Positions 1-6,831 are shown, counted from the first letter of the stretch. The stretch is 14,038 nt of DNA from Fimousia sp045616445 (GCA_045616445.1 JAZLGR010000006.1:1-14038), one strand, 5' to 3'. The notes: a model not told the origin generated them from the letters alone. Program-made: numbers and translations.

Positions 1-106
1 CACAATCGATCATCTTATCGACGTTTTCGATGACAGAAGGACGCGGGCGGAGGAGATATAACATTTCTTCATAATGATCTCGAAAGATTTCCTGTAATAC
101 ATTCAT
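1..106 (-). CDS. IS91-like transposase, N-terminal fragment (cut by window edge)
   Basis: Reading the minus strand from an ATG at 106-104 gives an open frame of 35 codons that runs off the left edge. It begins MNVLQEIFRDHYEEML and contains RPRPSVIENVDKMIDC. From memory, this pattern (a short helix with FRDHYEE, then RPxVxxNVxKMxxCG leading into zinc-binding cysteines) is the start of IS91-family transposases, rolling-circle HUH enzymes with an N-terminal zinc-finger domain. The catalytic part lies outside the window, so the family call rests on this N-terminus only. No good Shine-Dalgarno precedes the ATG. Two hairpins lie just upstream. If the call is right, the left part of the window is next to a mobile element. 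Confidence 0.66.
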   Translation of the reverse strand, partial: MNVLQEIFRDHYEEMLYLLRPRPSVIENVDKMIDC

Positions 107-146
107 ATGATTATTATGAAGGAAAACGAAGCAAAAAGAAAACCCA

Positions 147-165
147 CCCCTCAAAGAATGAGGGG
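147..165. repeat. Hairpin, 7-bp perfect stem upstream of the transposase
   Basis: CCCCTCA (147-153) and TGAGGGG (159-165) form a perfect 7-bp stem around a 5-nt loop. Read on the minus strand, the stem is followed by a T-rich stretch, so it could reduce read-through into the transposase gene. It could also be a subterminal structure of the mobile element. The two options cannot be separated here. Confidence 0.55.
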
Positions 166-178
166 CAGGGGAGTTGAG

Positions 179-200
179 AGTGTGCGAAGCACACTTTTTT
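179..200 (+). terminator. Rho-independent terminator, plus strand
   Basis: AGTGTGC (179-185) pairs with GCACACT (189-195) around a GAA loop, a perfect 7-bp stem. Six T residues follow (195-200), the first of them shared with the stem. It would stop plus-strand transcripts coming from the transposase side before they reach the peptide operon. A structural role at the end of the mobile element is also possible. Confidence 0.65.
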
Positions 201-205
201 ATGAC

Positions 206-234
206 GTAACACGTGTTATGATACCTTTTATAAT
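206..234 (+). promoter_or_regulatory. Promoter of the peptide/radical SAM/kinase operon
   Basis: A perfect -10 hexamer TATAAT lies at 229-234. A weak -35 GTAACA (206-211; 4 of 6 match to TTGACA) lies exactly 17 nt upstream. Transcription would start near 241, leaving a leader of about 60 nt before the first gene. The weak -35 suggests that an activator or other regulator matters; a palindrome overlaps it. Confidence 0.5.
207..218. promoter_or_regulatory. Candidate operator palindrome TAACACGTGTTA
   Basis: TAACACGTGTTA is a perfect 12-bp palindrome. It covers most of the -35 hexamer and the start of the spacer of the promoter for the peptide operon. This is a usual place for a dimeric repressor or activator to bind. 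No regulator gene is visible in the window, so the binding protein is unknown. Confidence 0.4.
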
Positions 235-303
235 AAAATAATGATTGACAGAATCTGTTTATTAATAAAAAAGGGGTAAGTATAACAGAAAGGAGTTTTG
301 AGA

Positions 304-678
304 ATGAAGAAAGCTTATGTGAAACCAGAGATGGATTTTGAAGAAATAATGATGAATCAGTCAATTGCAGCTTGTTCGAAAGTTAAGGATTGCTATCAGT
401 TTTATGGTCAGAGAAGAGATGATGGTTATAATACGAACGATTGGTTAACAGAAGGTATTGGCTCTGATGTTAAAACATGGTGTGAAGCACATCAGTATGA
501 GTTTACCTGGACAAGAAACGGTAATGAGGGTACTACCAAATTTTTGTGGGAAGACTGGGATAACTCTGGCAGCTGGACTGATGGTGATAATATCCAGGCT
601 CTTTATACTAAGCCAGAGGATATTTCAGTAGAAATGATTATTGAACGTATTAAAAAGGGGGCTTCTATTGTCAGCTAA
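304..678 (+). CDS. Leader-containing small peptide, candidate RiPP precursor (124 aa)
   Basis: This is a 124-residue protein starting MKKAYVKPEMDFEEIM. The ATG at 304 is chosen because AGGAG (291-295) lies 8 nt upstream; a TTG two codons earlier is too close to that site. The N-terminus (basic MKK, Tyr, KPE, acidic stretch, then SIAAC) resembles leader regions of small modified peptides in gut Clostridia, as far as I recall; no family was confirmed. Cysteines are at 24, 30 and 60. The middle is rich in Trp (47, 59, 69, 82, 85, 91), Asp, Asn and Gly. The C-terminus is a short charged helix ending GASIVS, with Ser as last residue. The radical SAM gene follows 17 nt downstream, then an HPr-kinase-like gene, so it is the obvious candidate substrate. 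It is long for a precursor and might instead be an unrelated small protein. Confidence 0.7.
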   Translation: MKKAYVKPEMDFEEIMMNQSIAACSKVKDCYQFYGQRRDDGYNTNDWLTEGIGSDVKTWCEAHQYEFTWTRNGNEGTTKFLWEDWDNSGSWTDGDNIQALYTKPEDISVEMIIERIKKGASIVS

Positions 679-695
679 TTGGGGATAAATTATTT

Positions 696-1799
696 ATGGT
701 ATCATTATCAAATTTAGGAATCATTGGTCAGTTTGAATTGACACCGCACTGTAATCTTAATTGTAAACTTTGTTATATGCATGAATCATCAGAAGTAGGA
801 AGAAATACTCTTCCTGCTTCTTTCTGGATTGAGCAAGCAAAACAAGCTGTGAAGAATGATATGTTGGTGCTTTCTCTTACTGGAGGAGAAACACTCCTAT
901 ATCCTGAACTGGATCAGCTTATGGATGCATTATGCAATTTGGGAATCTTAATTTCCTTTAATACAAATGGTATTTTAGTGGATAAGAATAGAGTTGAATG
1001 GTTCCTCAAATACTTTCCAAATAAAGTGAATATTTCTTTGTATGGAGCCACTGATCAGACTTATGAAAAATACTGTGGATTGAAAGATGGCTTCACAAGG
1101 GTTGCCGATGCAATTGATATGCTTTTGGAAGCAGGTATAAATGTATATTTGAATGGGTTGATTACTCCCGATAATATACATGAGTTGTCGGCTATGCACA
1201 AATTTGCTCAGGAACGAAACTTGATTCTTCATGCATCTTCATATGCTTTTCCTATGCGTACCAAACCGGGACTTAATATACGAGGAGAGCATCGTTTTCG
1301 TGCAGAAGATGCTGCAGTTGCTTCAGTAATTGACAGCAAGATTTTATATGGATCACAAAACTTTAAGAACATGGGTGCTGTAGGTTTATTTGAGATTGAT
1401 CAGTGCAGACAGGGGATTACACATTCAGTATGCGAAGATTGTAACGGAGGTTACAGAAATTTTCATATTTTTTATGATGGGAAGATGCGTACCTGTGCTT
1501 TGTATACAAAAATTTCAATCTCCTTGGATGAGTATTCTTTTAGTCAGGCTTGGGAATTGTTGCAAGAAAAGATGAAAGCTATTCCATTTCCTGCGAAATG
1601 TAATGCTTGTGATAGAAAATGTATTTGTCCTGTTTGTAAGGCTGCCGTTTATCTGGAGACAGGAGATGTTACGGAAGCACCTGAGTATTTATGCAGATAT
1701 AGTCAGATTTATGAGGATATATTAAGAAAGGAATGTGCTGGTGTACGAATCTCATTACAACATAGCGGGAATCTCAGTAGTCATCACTGCGAATTCTAA
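696..1799 (+). CDS. Radical SAM/SPASM peptide-modifying enzyme
   Basis: This 367-aa enzyme carries the radical SAM cluster motif TPHCNLNCKLCYM (Cys19, Cys23, Cys26, CX3CX2C), which binds the 4Fe-4S cluster that cleaves S-adenosylmethionine. The SAM-contacting LTGGET follows (GGE 63-65). The C-terminal third is a SPASM-type domain for extra iron-sulfur clusters: C237, C246, C249, C267 (CX12GX4C from 249), then C302, C305, C309, C311, C314 and C333. SPASM enzymes usually modify ribosomal peptides (thioether or C-C crosslinks, epimers) or mature enzymes. No separate PqqD-like recognition domain is visible. The start ATG has a modest GGGGA at 681-685. It sits 17 nt after the small peptide gene, and its last 59 bases overlap the kinase gene. 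The reaction and substrate are inferred from context only. Confidence 0.88.
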   Translation: MVSLSNLGIIGQFELTPHCNLNCKLCYMHESSEVGRNTLPASFWIEQAKQAVKNDMLVLSLTGGETLLYPELDQLMDALCNLGILISFNTNGILVDKNRVEWFLKYFPNKVNISLYGATDQTYEKYCGLKDGFTRVADAIDMLLEAGINVYLNGLITPDNIHELSAMHKFAQERNLILHASSYAFPMRTKPGLNIRGEHRFRAEDAAVASVIDSKILYGSQNFKNMGAVGLFEIDQCRQGITHSVCEDCNGGYRNFHIFYDGKMRTCALYTKISISLDEYSFSQAWELLQEKMKAIPFPAKCNACDRKCICPVCKAAVYLETGDVTEAPEYLCRYSQIYEDILRKECAGVRISLQHSGNLSSHHCEF

Positions 1800-2589
1800 T
1801 CTCGTTGATGACGATGCCTACGGTCTCTATCGTATGAATGGAATCACTTCTGATCAGGTCTATGAAATTACCATGGAATCATCAAACATGCGACCGAATC
1901 CATCTGGCACCTGTCTTTTTCAGAATGAACTAAACGGGGTATTTGATGGTCCGGTTCCACAACATTTTTTCAGAATGCCATATGGTAAGGTGCCATGTGC
2001 CTGGGACTACTTAGATAATAGCAATAAAAAGAATATTTTTTATCTAAAAGAAGCAGAACCATATTTTACTACTTCTTTAGGGGTTTTCAATGCCAGTGGA
2101 TTTGAACGTATATTATATCAGTTCAGGAAATATCTTTTTCACTGTTCCTATATAGATTATCAAGGGAAAGCAATTCTTTTTTCGGCACCATCCGGTGGTG
2201 GAAAAACGACACAGGGACTCCTTTGGGAAAAGTATGCAGATGCTACTATGATCAACGGAGACCGTGCAGTACTTGAAATAGATAATCAGAATGTGATTTG
2301 CCATGGTTTGCCAATTGCTGGCTCTTCAGGGGTATTTATCAATCGTTCATTGCCACTAAAGGCAATTTTTGTACTAAAAAAATCCGATCATAACAAAGTC
2401 AGTCAATTGTCTGGATTAGAAGCTTTTCAGGCAGTTTTTTCTGAACTTACGATTAATATGTGGAATGCTTCCTTTGTGAGTGACGCAATGGATTTTGTAA
2501 ATGAATTGATTTCAATTGTGCCAATTTACCGCTTAGAATGCGACATTTCCCGGGAAGCGGTGGAAGTCGTTAGAAACATAATAGAATAA
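1741..2589 (+). CDS. HPr kinase-like (HprK-related) ATP-binding protein
   Basis: This protein of about 282 aa has a P-loop APSGGGKTT near residues 149-157, the HPrK/PEP-carboxykinase style (xxSGxGKTT). Downstream, MINGDRAV (about 170-177) matches the place of the second acidic motif (SDDR in relatives), and GLPIAG follows. The N-terminus, HYNIAGISVVI, is also typical of HprK-related proteins found beside modified-peptide genes. Members of this superfamily in lasso-peptide clusters phosphorylate the precursor; true HprK phosphorylates Ser46 of HPr. The N-terminal HPrK domain and the HPr-binding region of true HprK are absent. The start is chosen as GTG 1741, 8 nt after AAAGGA (1727-1732); GTG 1735 is in frame but too close. 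The first 59 bases lie inside the radical SAM gene, implying translational coupling. Its substrate is likely the upstream 124-aa protein, an inference. Confidence 0.75.
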   Translation: MYESHYNIAGISVVITANSNLVDDDAYGLYRMNGITSDQVYEITMESSNMRPNPSGTCLFQNELNGVFDGPVPQHFFRMPYGKVPCAWDYLDNSNKKNIFYLKEAEPYFTTSLGVFNASGFERILYQFRKYLFHCSYIDYQGKAILFSAPSGGGKTTQGLLWEKYADATMINGDRAVLEIDNQNVICHGLPIAGSSGVFINRSLPLKAIFVLKKSDHNKVSQLSGLEAFQAVFSELTINMWNASFVSDAMDFVNELISIVPIYRLECDISREAVEVVRNIIE

Positions 2590-2601
2590 TGAAATATAAG
2601 G

Positions 2602-2652
2602 AAAGGTGTGTCTCTCTATTTGTAGATGTTGTAGATGAGATACACCTTTTTT
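2602..2652 (+). terminator. Strong terminator of the peptide/radical SAM/kinase operon
   Basis: AAAGGTGTGTCTC (2602-2614) pairs with GAGATACACCTTT (2637-2649), a 13-bp stem with a single G-T wobble and a 22-nt loop. A run of six T follows (2647-2652). It separates the accessory operon from the phosphate operon. Confidence 0.85.
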
Positions 2653-2681
2653 ACGTTTGTTTTACCGTTCTGTGATTTTAG

Positions 2682-2704
2682 AGTTTACATCTGGTCAGTA
2701 AACT
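2682..2704 (+). promoter_or_regulatory. Inverted repeat upstream of pstS, possible regulator site
   Basis: AGTTTAC (2682-2688) and GTAAACT (2698-2704) form perfect 7-bp arms separated by 9 nt. A possible -10-like TTGTAATAA follows at 2710-2718, about 36 nt before the pstS start. The pst promoter in Firmicutes is usually activated by PhoP, which binds direct TTTACA-like repeats; only one clear TTTACA (2684-2689) is visible, so a PhoP box cannot be claimed. The region 2653-2753 holds no gene. Confidence 0.3.
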
Positions 2705-2753
2705 TCCACTTGTAATAACAAAAATAATAACAAATGAACATAGGAGGTTCAAT

Positions 2754-3602
2754 ATGAAACGCAAATTTATGAAAAGAATGGCTGTCTTATTGGCAGCAGT
2801 GTTATTAGTAGGCTCTTTGGTGGGCTGTGGTAAGTCTGATGGGTCTTCAGATGCATCTTCAGATGCATCTGGCAAGATTTCCCTGGCAGGTTCCACTTCC
2901 ATGGAAAAGCTTTGTGAAGCAATGAGTGAAAGCTTTATGGAAGAATATCCGGATATTACCGTTACTGTGGAATATACCGGATCCGGTGCAGGGATTGAGT
3001 CTCTGACTCAGGGCAGCATCGACATCGGCAATGCTTCCCGTGGATTAGAAGATGGCGAAAAAGAAAAGGGTGCAGTGGAAAATGTCGTTGCCATCGATGG
3101 TATTGCAGTGATTGTTGACAAAGATAATACGGTAGCAGATCTCTCTACAGAACAGCTTGCATCTATTTATGCAGGAAAAGTGACAAACTGGAGCCAACTT
3201 GGTGGTAAGGATGAAGCAATCGTTGTCATCGGTCGTGAAGCAGGATCTGGTACCAGAGGAGCTTTTGAAGAATTATTAGAGGTAGAAGATGCTTGTCAGT
3301 ATGCGCAGGAGCTTGATTCCACTGGTGCGGTTCTTGCAAAGGTAGCATCTACTCCAGGCGCGATCGGTTATGTATCTCTCGATGTAGTGGATGATTCTGT
3401 TGCATCTGTATCTTTAAATGGAGTATCCGCAACAGAAGAGAATATTCTTGCAGGTCAGTATCTTCTTTCCAGACCATTTGTAATGGCTACCATGGGAGAA
3501 ATCTCTGAACAGAATGAACTTGTCCAGACATGGTTTGAATACATTGAATCTGAAGAAGGTCAGAGCGTAATCTCTGATTTAGGATTGATTCTTCCACAGT
3601 AG
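2754..3602 (+). CDS. pstS: Phosphate ABC transporter substrate-binding lipoprotein PstS
   Basis: PstS captures inorganic phosphate outside the membrane and hands it to PstCA. The 282-aa protein has a basic, hydrophobic signal peptide and a lipobox LVGC with the lipidated cysteine at residue 25, so it is a membrane-anchored lipoprotein. A short Ser/Asp/Gly linker follows, coded by a small DNA repeat. Phosphate-contacting segments are AGSTS (45-49), TGSGAG (75-80) and REAGSGTRGAF (161-171), in the order expected of the family. The start is ATG with AGGAGG (2742-2747) 6 nt upstream. It is the first gene of the pst operon; its stop overlaps the ribosome site of pstC. Length is normal for a Clostridia PstS. 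Confidence 0.95.
   Translation: MKRKFMKRMAVLLAAVLLVGSLVGCGKSDGSSDASSDASGKISLAGSTSMEKLCEAMSESFMEEYPDITVTVEYTGSGAGIESLTQGSIDIGNASRGLEDGEKEKGAVENVVAIDGIAVIVDKDNTVADLSTEQLASIYAGKVTNWSQLGGKDEAIVVIGREAGSGTRGAFEELLEVEDACQYAQELDSTGAVLAKVASTPGAIGYVSLDVVDDSVASVSLNGVSATEENILAGQYLLSRPFVMATMGEISEQNELVQTWFEYIESEEGQSVISDLGLILPQ
2844..2870 (+). repeat. Tandem 12-bp repeat in the PstS linker
   Basis: TCTTCAGATGCA occurs twice in tandem (2844-2855 and 2856-2867) and a partial third copy TCT follows. It codes SSDA units right after the lipidated cysteine. Whole-codon repeats here would change only linker length by slippage. Confidence 0.7.
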
Positions 3603-3617
3603 GAGGGGAATAAAACG

Positions 3618-4523
3618 ATGAACAAAGCAAAGAACCATATGGTTGAATCTGTAGCGAAATATGTATTTACAGTATGCGCAGTGCTTGCCATCTTTGCAGT
3701 TTGTTCCATCACCGTTTATATGATTGCAAAAGGCGCTCCGGCATTTGCAGGTGTTGGAGTGTCTGAGCTTCTCTTGGGTAGGTTATGGAAACCAACTGCA
3801 GCAGATCCATCCTACGGTATCCTATACATTATTCTTTCTTCAATCGTAGGAACTGGTGCCAGTGTTCTCATCGGAGTTCCGATTGCACTTCTTACAGCAG
3901 TATTTTTGACAGAAATATCAAATCAAAAGCTGGCAGCAATCGTGGGACCTGCAGTAGAACTGCTAGCAGCCATTCCATCCGTAATCTACGGTCTTTTGGG
4001 ACTGATGCTGTTAAATCCGATCATGTTTAAACTGGAAAAGATCATTTTTGCGGGTTCTGATACACATCAGTTTACCGGTGGTGCCAATATGCTTTCTGCG
4101 ATTTTGGTACTTTCCATTATGATCCTTCCAACGGTAGTAAATGTCAGTGCCTCATCCATTCGTTCTGTCTCAAAGGATGTGAGAGCAGCATCTCTGGCGC
4201 TTGGGGCAAGTAAGATACAGACAATTTTTAAAGTAACAATTCCAGCAGCAAAATCAGGAATCATGACAGGTATTGTCCTTGGAATCGGCCGTGCTCTTGG
4301 AGAAGCAATGGCGATCAATATGGTAGCGGGTGGTTCGGTCAACATTCCTCTGCCATTTAATTCTGTCAGATTCCTGACAACCCAGCTGGTTAGTGAAATG
4401 GGATATGCAGAAGGAACACACCGACAGGTTCTCTTCTCTGTAGGTCTGGTCCTTTATGTTTTTATTATGATCATCAATCTGTTATTACAGAAACTGAGAA
4501 AGGAGGCGACAGACAATGAATGA
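3618..4523 (+). CDS. pstC: Phosphate ABC transporter permease PstC
   Basis: PstC is one of the two membrane subunits that form the phosphate channel. The 301-aa protein has about six hydrophobic segments, the first at about residues 14-37, and a cytoplasmic coupling loop around 188-210 (VRAASLALGASKIQTIFKV, then IPAA) that contacts the ATPase. The following IGRALGEAMAI stretch is typical of PstC. The ribosome site AGGAGGGG starts at 3601, 10-17 nt before the ATG, overlapping the pstS stop codon. The gene overlaps pstA by 8 bases, supporting coupled translation of the two partner permeases. Confidence 0.95.
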   Translation: MNKAKNHMVESVAKYVFTVCAVLAIFAVCSITVYMIAKGAPAFAGVGVSELLLGRLWKPTAADPSYGILYIILSSIVGTGASVLIGVPIALLTAVFLTEISNQKLAAIVGPAVELLAAIPSVIYGLLGLMLLNPIMFKLEKIIFAGSDTHQFTGGANMLSAILVLSIMILPTVVNVSASSIRSVSKDVRAASLALGASKIQTIFKVTIPAAKSGIMTGIVLGIGRALGEAMAINMVAGGSVNIPLPFNSVRFLTTQLVSEMGYAEGTHRQVLFSVGLVLYVFIMIINLLLQKLRKEATDNE

Positions 4524-5403
4524 TCGATGTGAAACATCCATTAACATCCATCGAAAACGTCCGATGGATACGGCATTGTATGCTCTGATTTATCTGTGTG
4601 CCATCTTTTCTGTCGTGTTGCTGGCAGGCATCATTGTATATGTACTGATTCGTGGTCTGCATAGCGTAAACTGGAGCTTTCTTACGACAGTAACCTCTGT
4701 TCGAAAGGGAACCGTAGGGATTGCAGGTAATATCGTAAATACTATTATGATTATTCTGCTTACCATGCTGATTGCGACACCGGTAGGAGTTGGCGCTGCC
4801 ATTTATCTGAATGAATATGCAAAACCGGGGAAATTCGTCAGCATAATTGAATTTGCCACAGAGACTTTGTCCGGTATTCCTTCCATTATTTTCGGTCTCT
4901 TTGGAATGATGTTTTTCGGACAGACTTTAGGACTTGGGTATTCTCTTCTTACAGGAGCACTGACCTTGATTTTGATGGTATTGCCCCTGATTACGAGAAA
5001 CACTCAGGAAGCCTTAAAGACAGTACCAGACAGTTATCGACATGGTGCGGTAGGATTAGGAGCAGGCAAATGGTATACGATCCGAACCATCTTACTGCCA
5101 TCTTCCATGCCTGGTATTATTACCGGTGTCATTCTTGCAATCGGTCGAATTGTTGGAGAATCCGCAGCCCTTTTATTTACCGCAGGAAGTGCAAAGACAT
5201 TACCAAAAGTACTTTCCGCTCTGTTGCCAAAGATTTTCCAGTCTGGTGGAACCATGACAATCCAGCTTTATCTTTCTGCAACCAGTGAAGGGGATTTTGA
5301 TACAGCCTTTGGTATTGCAGTGGTATTACTGGTACTGGTATTCCTGATCAATCTGGGAACAAAGAAATTAGCAGCAAAATTTGATGTAACGAGGAGAAAG
5401 TAA
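4516..5403 (+). CDS. pstA: Phosphate ABC transporter permease PstA
   Basis: PstA is the second permease and pairs with PstC. The 295-aa protein has a hydrophilic N-terminus of about 18 residues, then about six membrane helices. The ATPase coupling loop is at about 165-190 (EALKTVPDSYRHGAVGLGAG), and the conserved IGRIVGESAALLF follows it. ATG 4516 lies within the end of pstC (ATGAATGA arrangement) with AGGAGG at 4501-4506, 9 nt upstream. The pstB start is 2 nt after its stop. Nothing is missing relative to the family. Confidence 0.95.
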   Translation: MNDRCETSINIHRKRPMDTALYALIYLCAIFSVVLLAGIIVYVLIRGLHSVNWSFLTTVTSVRKGTVGIAGNIVNTIMIILLTMLIATPVGVGAAIYLNEYAKPGKFVSIIEFATETLSGIPSIIFGLFGMMFFGQTLGLGYSLLTGALTLILMVLPLITRNTQEALKTVPDSYRHGAVGLGAGKWYTIRTILLPSSMPGIITGVILAIGRIVGESAALLFTAGSAKTLPKVLSALLPKIFQSGGTMTIQLYLSATSEGDFDTAFGIAVVLLVLVFLINLGTKKLAAKFDVTRRK

Positions 5404-5405
5404 TT

Positions 5406-6167
5406 ATGGAGCAGAAATCAAAAATCAGCGTTCAGGATCTGCATCTGTATTATGGACAAAACCATGCATTAAAAGGAGTAAACATGGAGATCCGTCCAAA
5501 TGCAGTTACCGCATTCATCGGTCCATCCGGATGTGGGAAATCTACCTTCCTGAAAACGTTAAATAGAATGAATGACCTTGTGGAAAATGTAAAAATCGAG
5601 GGAAAAGTCCTCTTAGATGGAGAAGATATCTATGATCCGGCTGTGGATACAACCGTTCTTCGAAAAAAGGTAGGCATGGTTTTTCAGCAGCCAAATCCAT
5701 TTCCGATGAGTATTTATGACAATATCGCTTATGGCCCCCGTGTCCATGGAATCAGAGACAAGAGAAAACTGGATCAGATCGTAGAAGAAAGTCTTCGCGG
5801 AGCAGCGATATTTGACGAGGTAAAGGATCGCCTGAAAAAATCTGCCCTTGGATTATCTGGCGGGCAGCAGCAGAGAATCTGCATCGCAAGAGCACTGGCA
5901 GTTCAGCCGGATGTCCTGTTAATGGATGAACCAACATCCGCCTTAGATCCGATCTCCACATTGAAAATCGAAGATTTAATGGAAGAATTAAAGAAAAAGT
6001 ATACCGTTGTCATTGTTACCCACAATATGCAGCAGGCAGTGCGTGTGGCAGATGATACTGCATTCTTCCTGTTAGGTGATCTCATCGAATTTGGAAATAC
6101 CCAGCAGATTTTCTCTTATCCACAGGATAAACGAACAGAAGACTATATTACAGGAAGATTCGGATAA
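5406..6167 (+). CDS. pstB: Phosphate ABC transporter ATPase PstB
   Basis: PstB hydrolyses ATP in the cytoplasm to drive phosphate import through PstCA. The 253-aa protein has all ABC motifs: Walker A GPSGCGKST (39-47), Q-loop FQQPNPFPMS (93-102, the PstB-specific form), signature LSGGQQQR (150-157), Walker B VLLMDE (170-175) with the following PTSALDP, and the H-loop histidine at 206 (VTHNM). Length is normal. The ribosome site AGGAG (5392-5396) lies inside the end of pstA, 9 nt before the ATG. Confidence 0.97.
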   Translation: MEQKSKISVQDLHLYYGQNHALKGVNMEIRPNAVTAFIGPSGCGKSTFLKTLNRMNDLVENVKIEGKVLLDGEDIYDPAVDTTVLRKKVGMVFQQPNPFPMSIYDNIAYGPRVHGIRDKRKLDQIVEESLRGAAIFDEVKDRLKKSALGLSGGQQQRICIARALAVQPDVLLMDEPTSALDPISTLKIEDLMEELKKKYTVVIVTHNMQQAVRVADDTAFFLLGDLIEFGNTQQIFSYPQDKRTEDYITGRFG

Positions 6168-6179
6168 GGAGGAACAGAC

Positions 6180-6824
6180 ATGAGACTGAAATTCGATGAA
6201 CAGCTTCGTCAGCTGAACAACGAGATGATTTTAATGGGGAGTATGATTGAAAAAGCGATTCAGGATGCAGTTGAAGCATTCTTCACTCAGGATGTGGAAA
6301 AAGCTGAGCAAATTATGAAAGACGATGAACTGGTGAATCAGGAACAGAAGAAGATAGAAAATATCTGCTTTCAGCTTCTCATTCAGCAGCAGCCGGTTGC
6401 AAGAGACCTGCGAACCATCACAGCAGCCATGAAAATGGTAACCGATATGGAACGGATCGGAGACCAGGCAGCAGATATTGCAGATCTGACCATTTTGATG
6501 GCGGATATTCCTTATCCCCTGAATGTGACACATATCAAGAAAATGTCAACAGAAATCGTCATGATGCTTTTACAGGTTGTGGAAGCATATGTGGAACGAG
6601 ACATGGAAAAAGCAAGAAAAGTCATTGATCATGATGATGTCGTGGATGAGTTATTCTTGAAGGTGAAAAAAGATCTGATTGAAGTCATTCAGAAGAATAC
6701 AGATTATGCGGAACATGCAGCAGATCTTCTGATGGTAAATAAGTATTTAGAACGAATTGGAGATCATGCCTCTAATATCGCAGAATGGGTGATCTTCGCC
6801 ATTGACCAAAAACCGATGAATTAA
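6180..6824 (+). CDS. phoU: Phosphate signalling regulator PhoU
   Basis: PhoU is a cytoplasmic helical protein that represses phosphate-starvation signalling and restrains Pst transport when phosphate is sufficient. The 214-aa sequence has the two expected three-helix halves, each with the metal-binding signature ERIGD (91-95 in DMERIGDQAADIAD; 191-195 in YLERIGDHASNIAE). It is the last gene of the pst operon; AAGGAGG (6166-6172) overlaps the pstB stop and lies 7 nt before the ATG. A terminator follows directly. No phoR/phoP two-component genes are in the window, so its signalling partner is encoded elsewhere. Confidence 0.95.
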   Translation: MRLKFDEQLRQLNNEMILMGSMIEKAIQDAVEAFFTQDVEKAEQIMKDDELVNQEQKKIENICFQLLIQQQPVARDLRTITAAMKMVTDMERIGDQAADIADLTILMADIPYPLNVTHIKKMSTEIVMMLLQVVEAYVERDMEKARKVIDHDDVVDELFLKVKKDLIEVIQKNTDYAEHAADLLMVNKYLERIGDHASNIAEWVIFAIDQKPMN

Positions 6825-6831
6825 AAAATAA

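Noticed and set aside
245..250. TTGACA as the -35 of the cassette promoter
   Set aside because: No -10-like hexamer lies 16-18 nt downstream (the sequence there is an A-run); TATAAT at 229-234 is the better call.
298..303. TTG start two codons upstream of the ATG of the 124-aa peptide
   Set aside because: It is only 2 nt after AGGAG (291-295), whereas the ATG at 304 has an 8-nt spacing and gives the typical MKK start.
1735..2589. Kinase as a true HPr kinase/phosphorylase
   Set aside because: It lacks the separate N-terminal domain and the HPr-interacting C-terminal signature, has an altered acidic motif, and sits in a peptide-modification operon.
6231..6533. 100-aa minus-strand open frame inside phoU
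   Set aside because: It is a shadow frame of a clear PhoU; its Cys/His-rich composition is that of an antisense translation.
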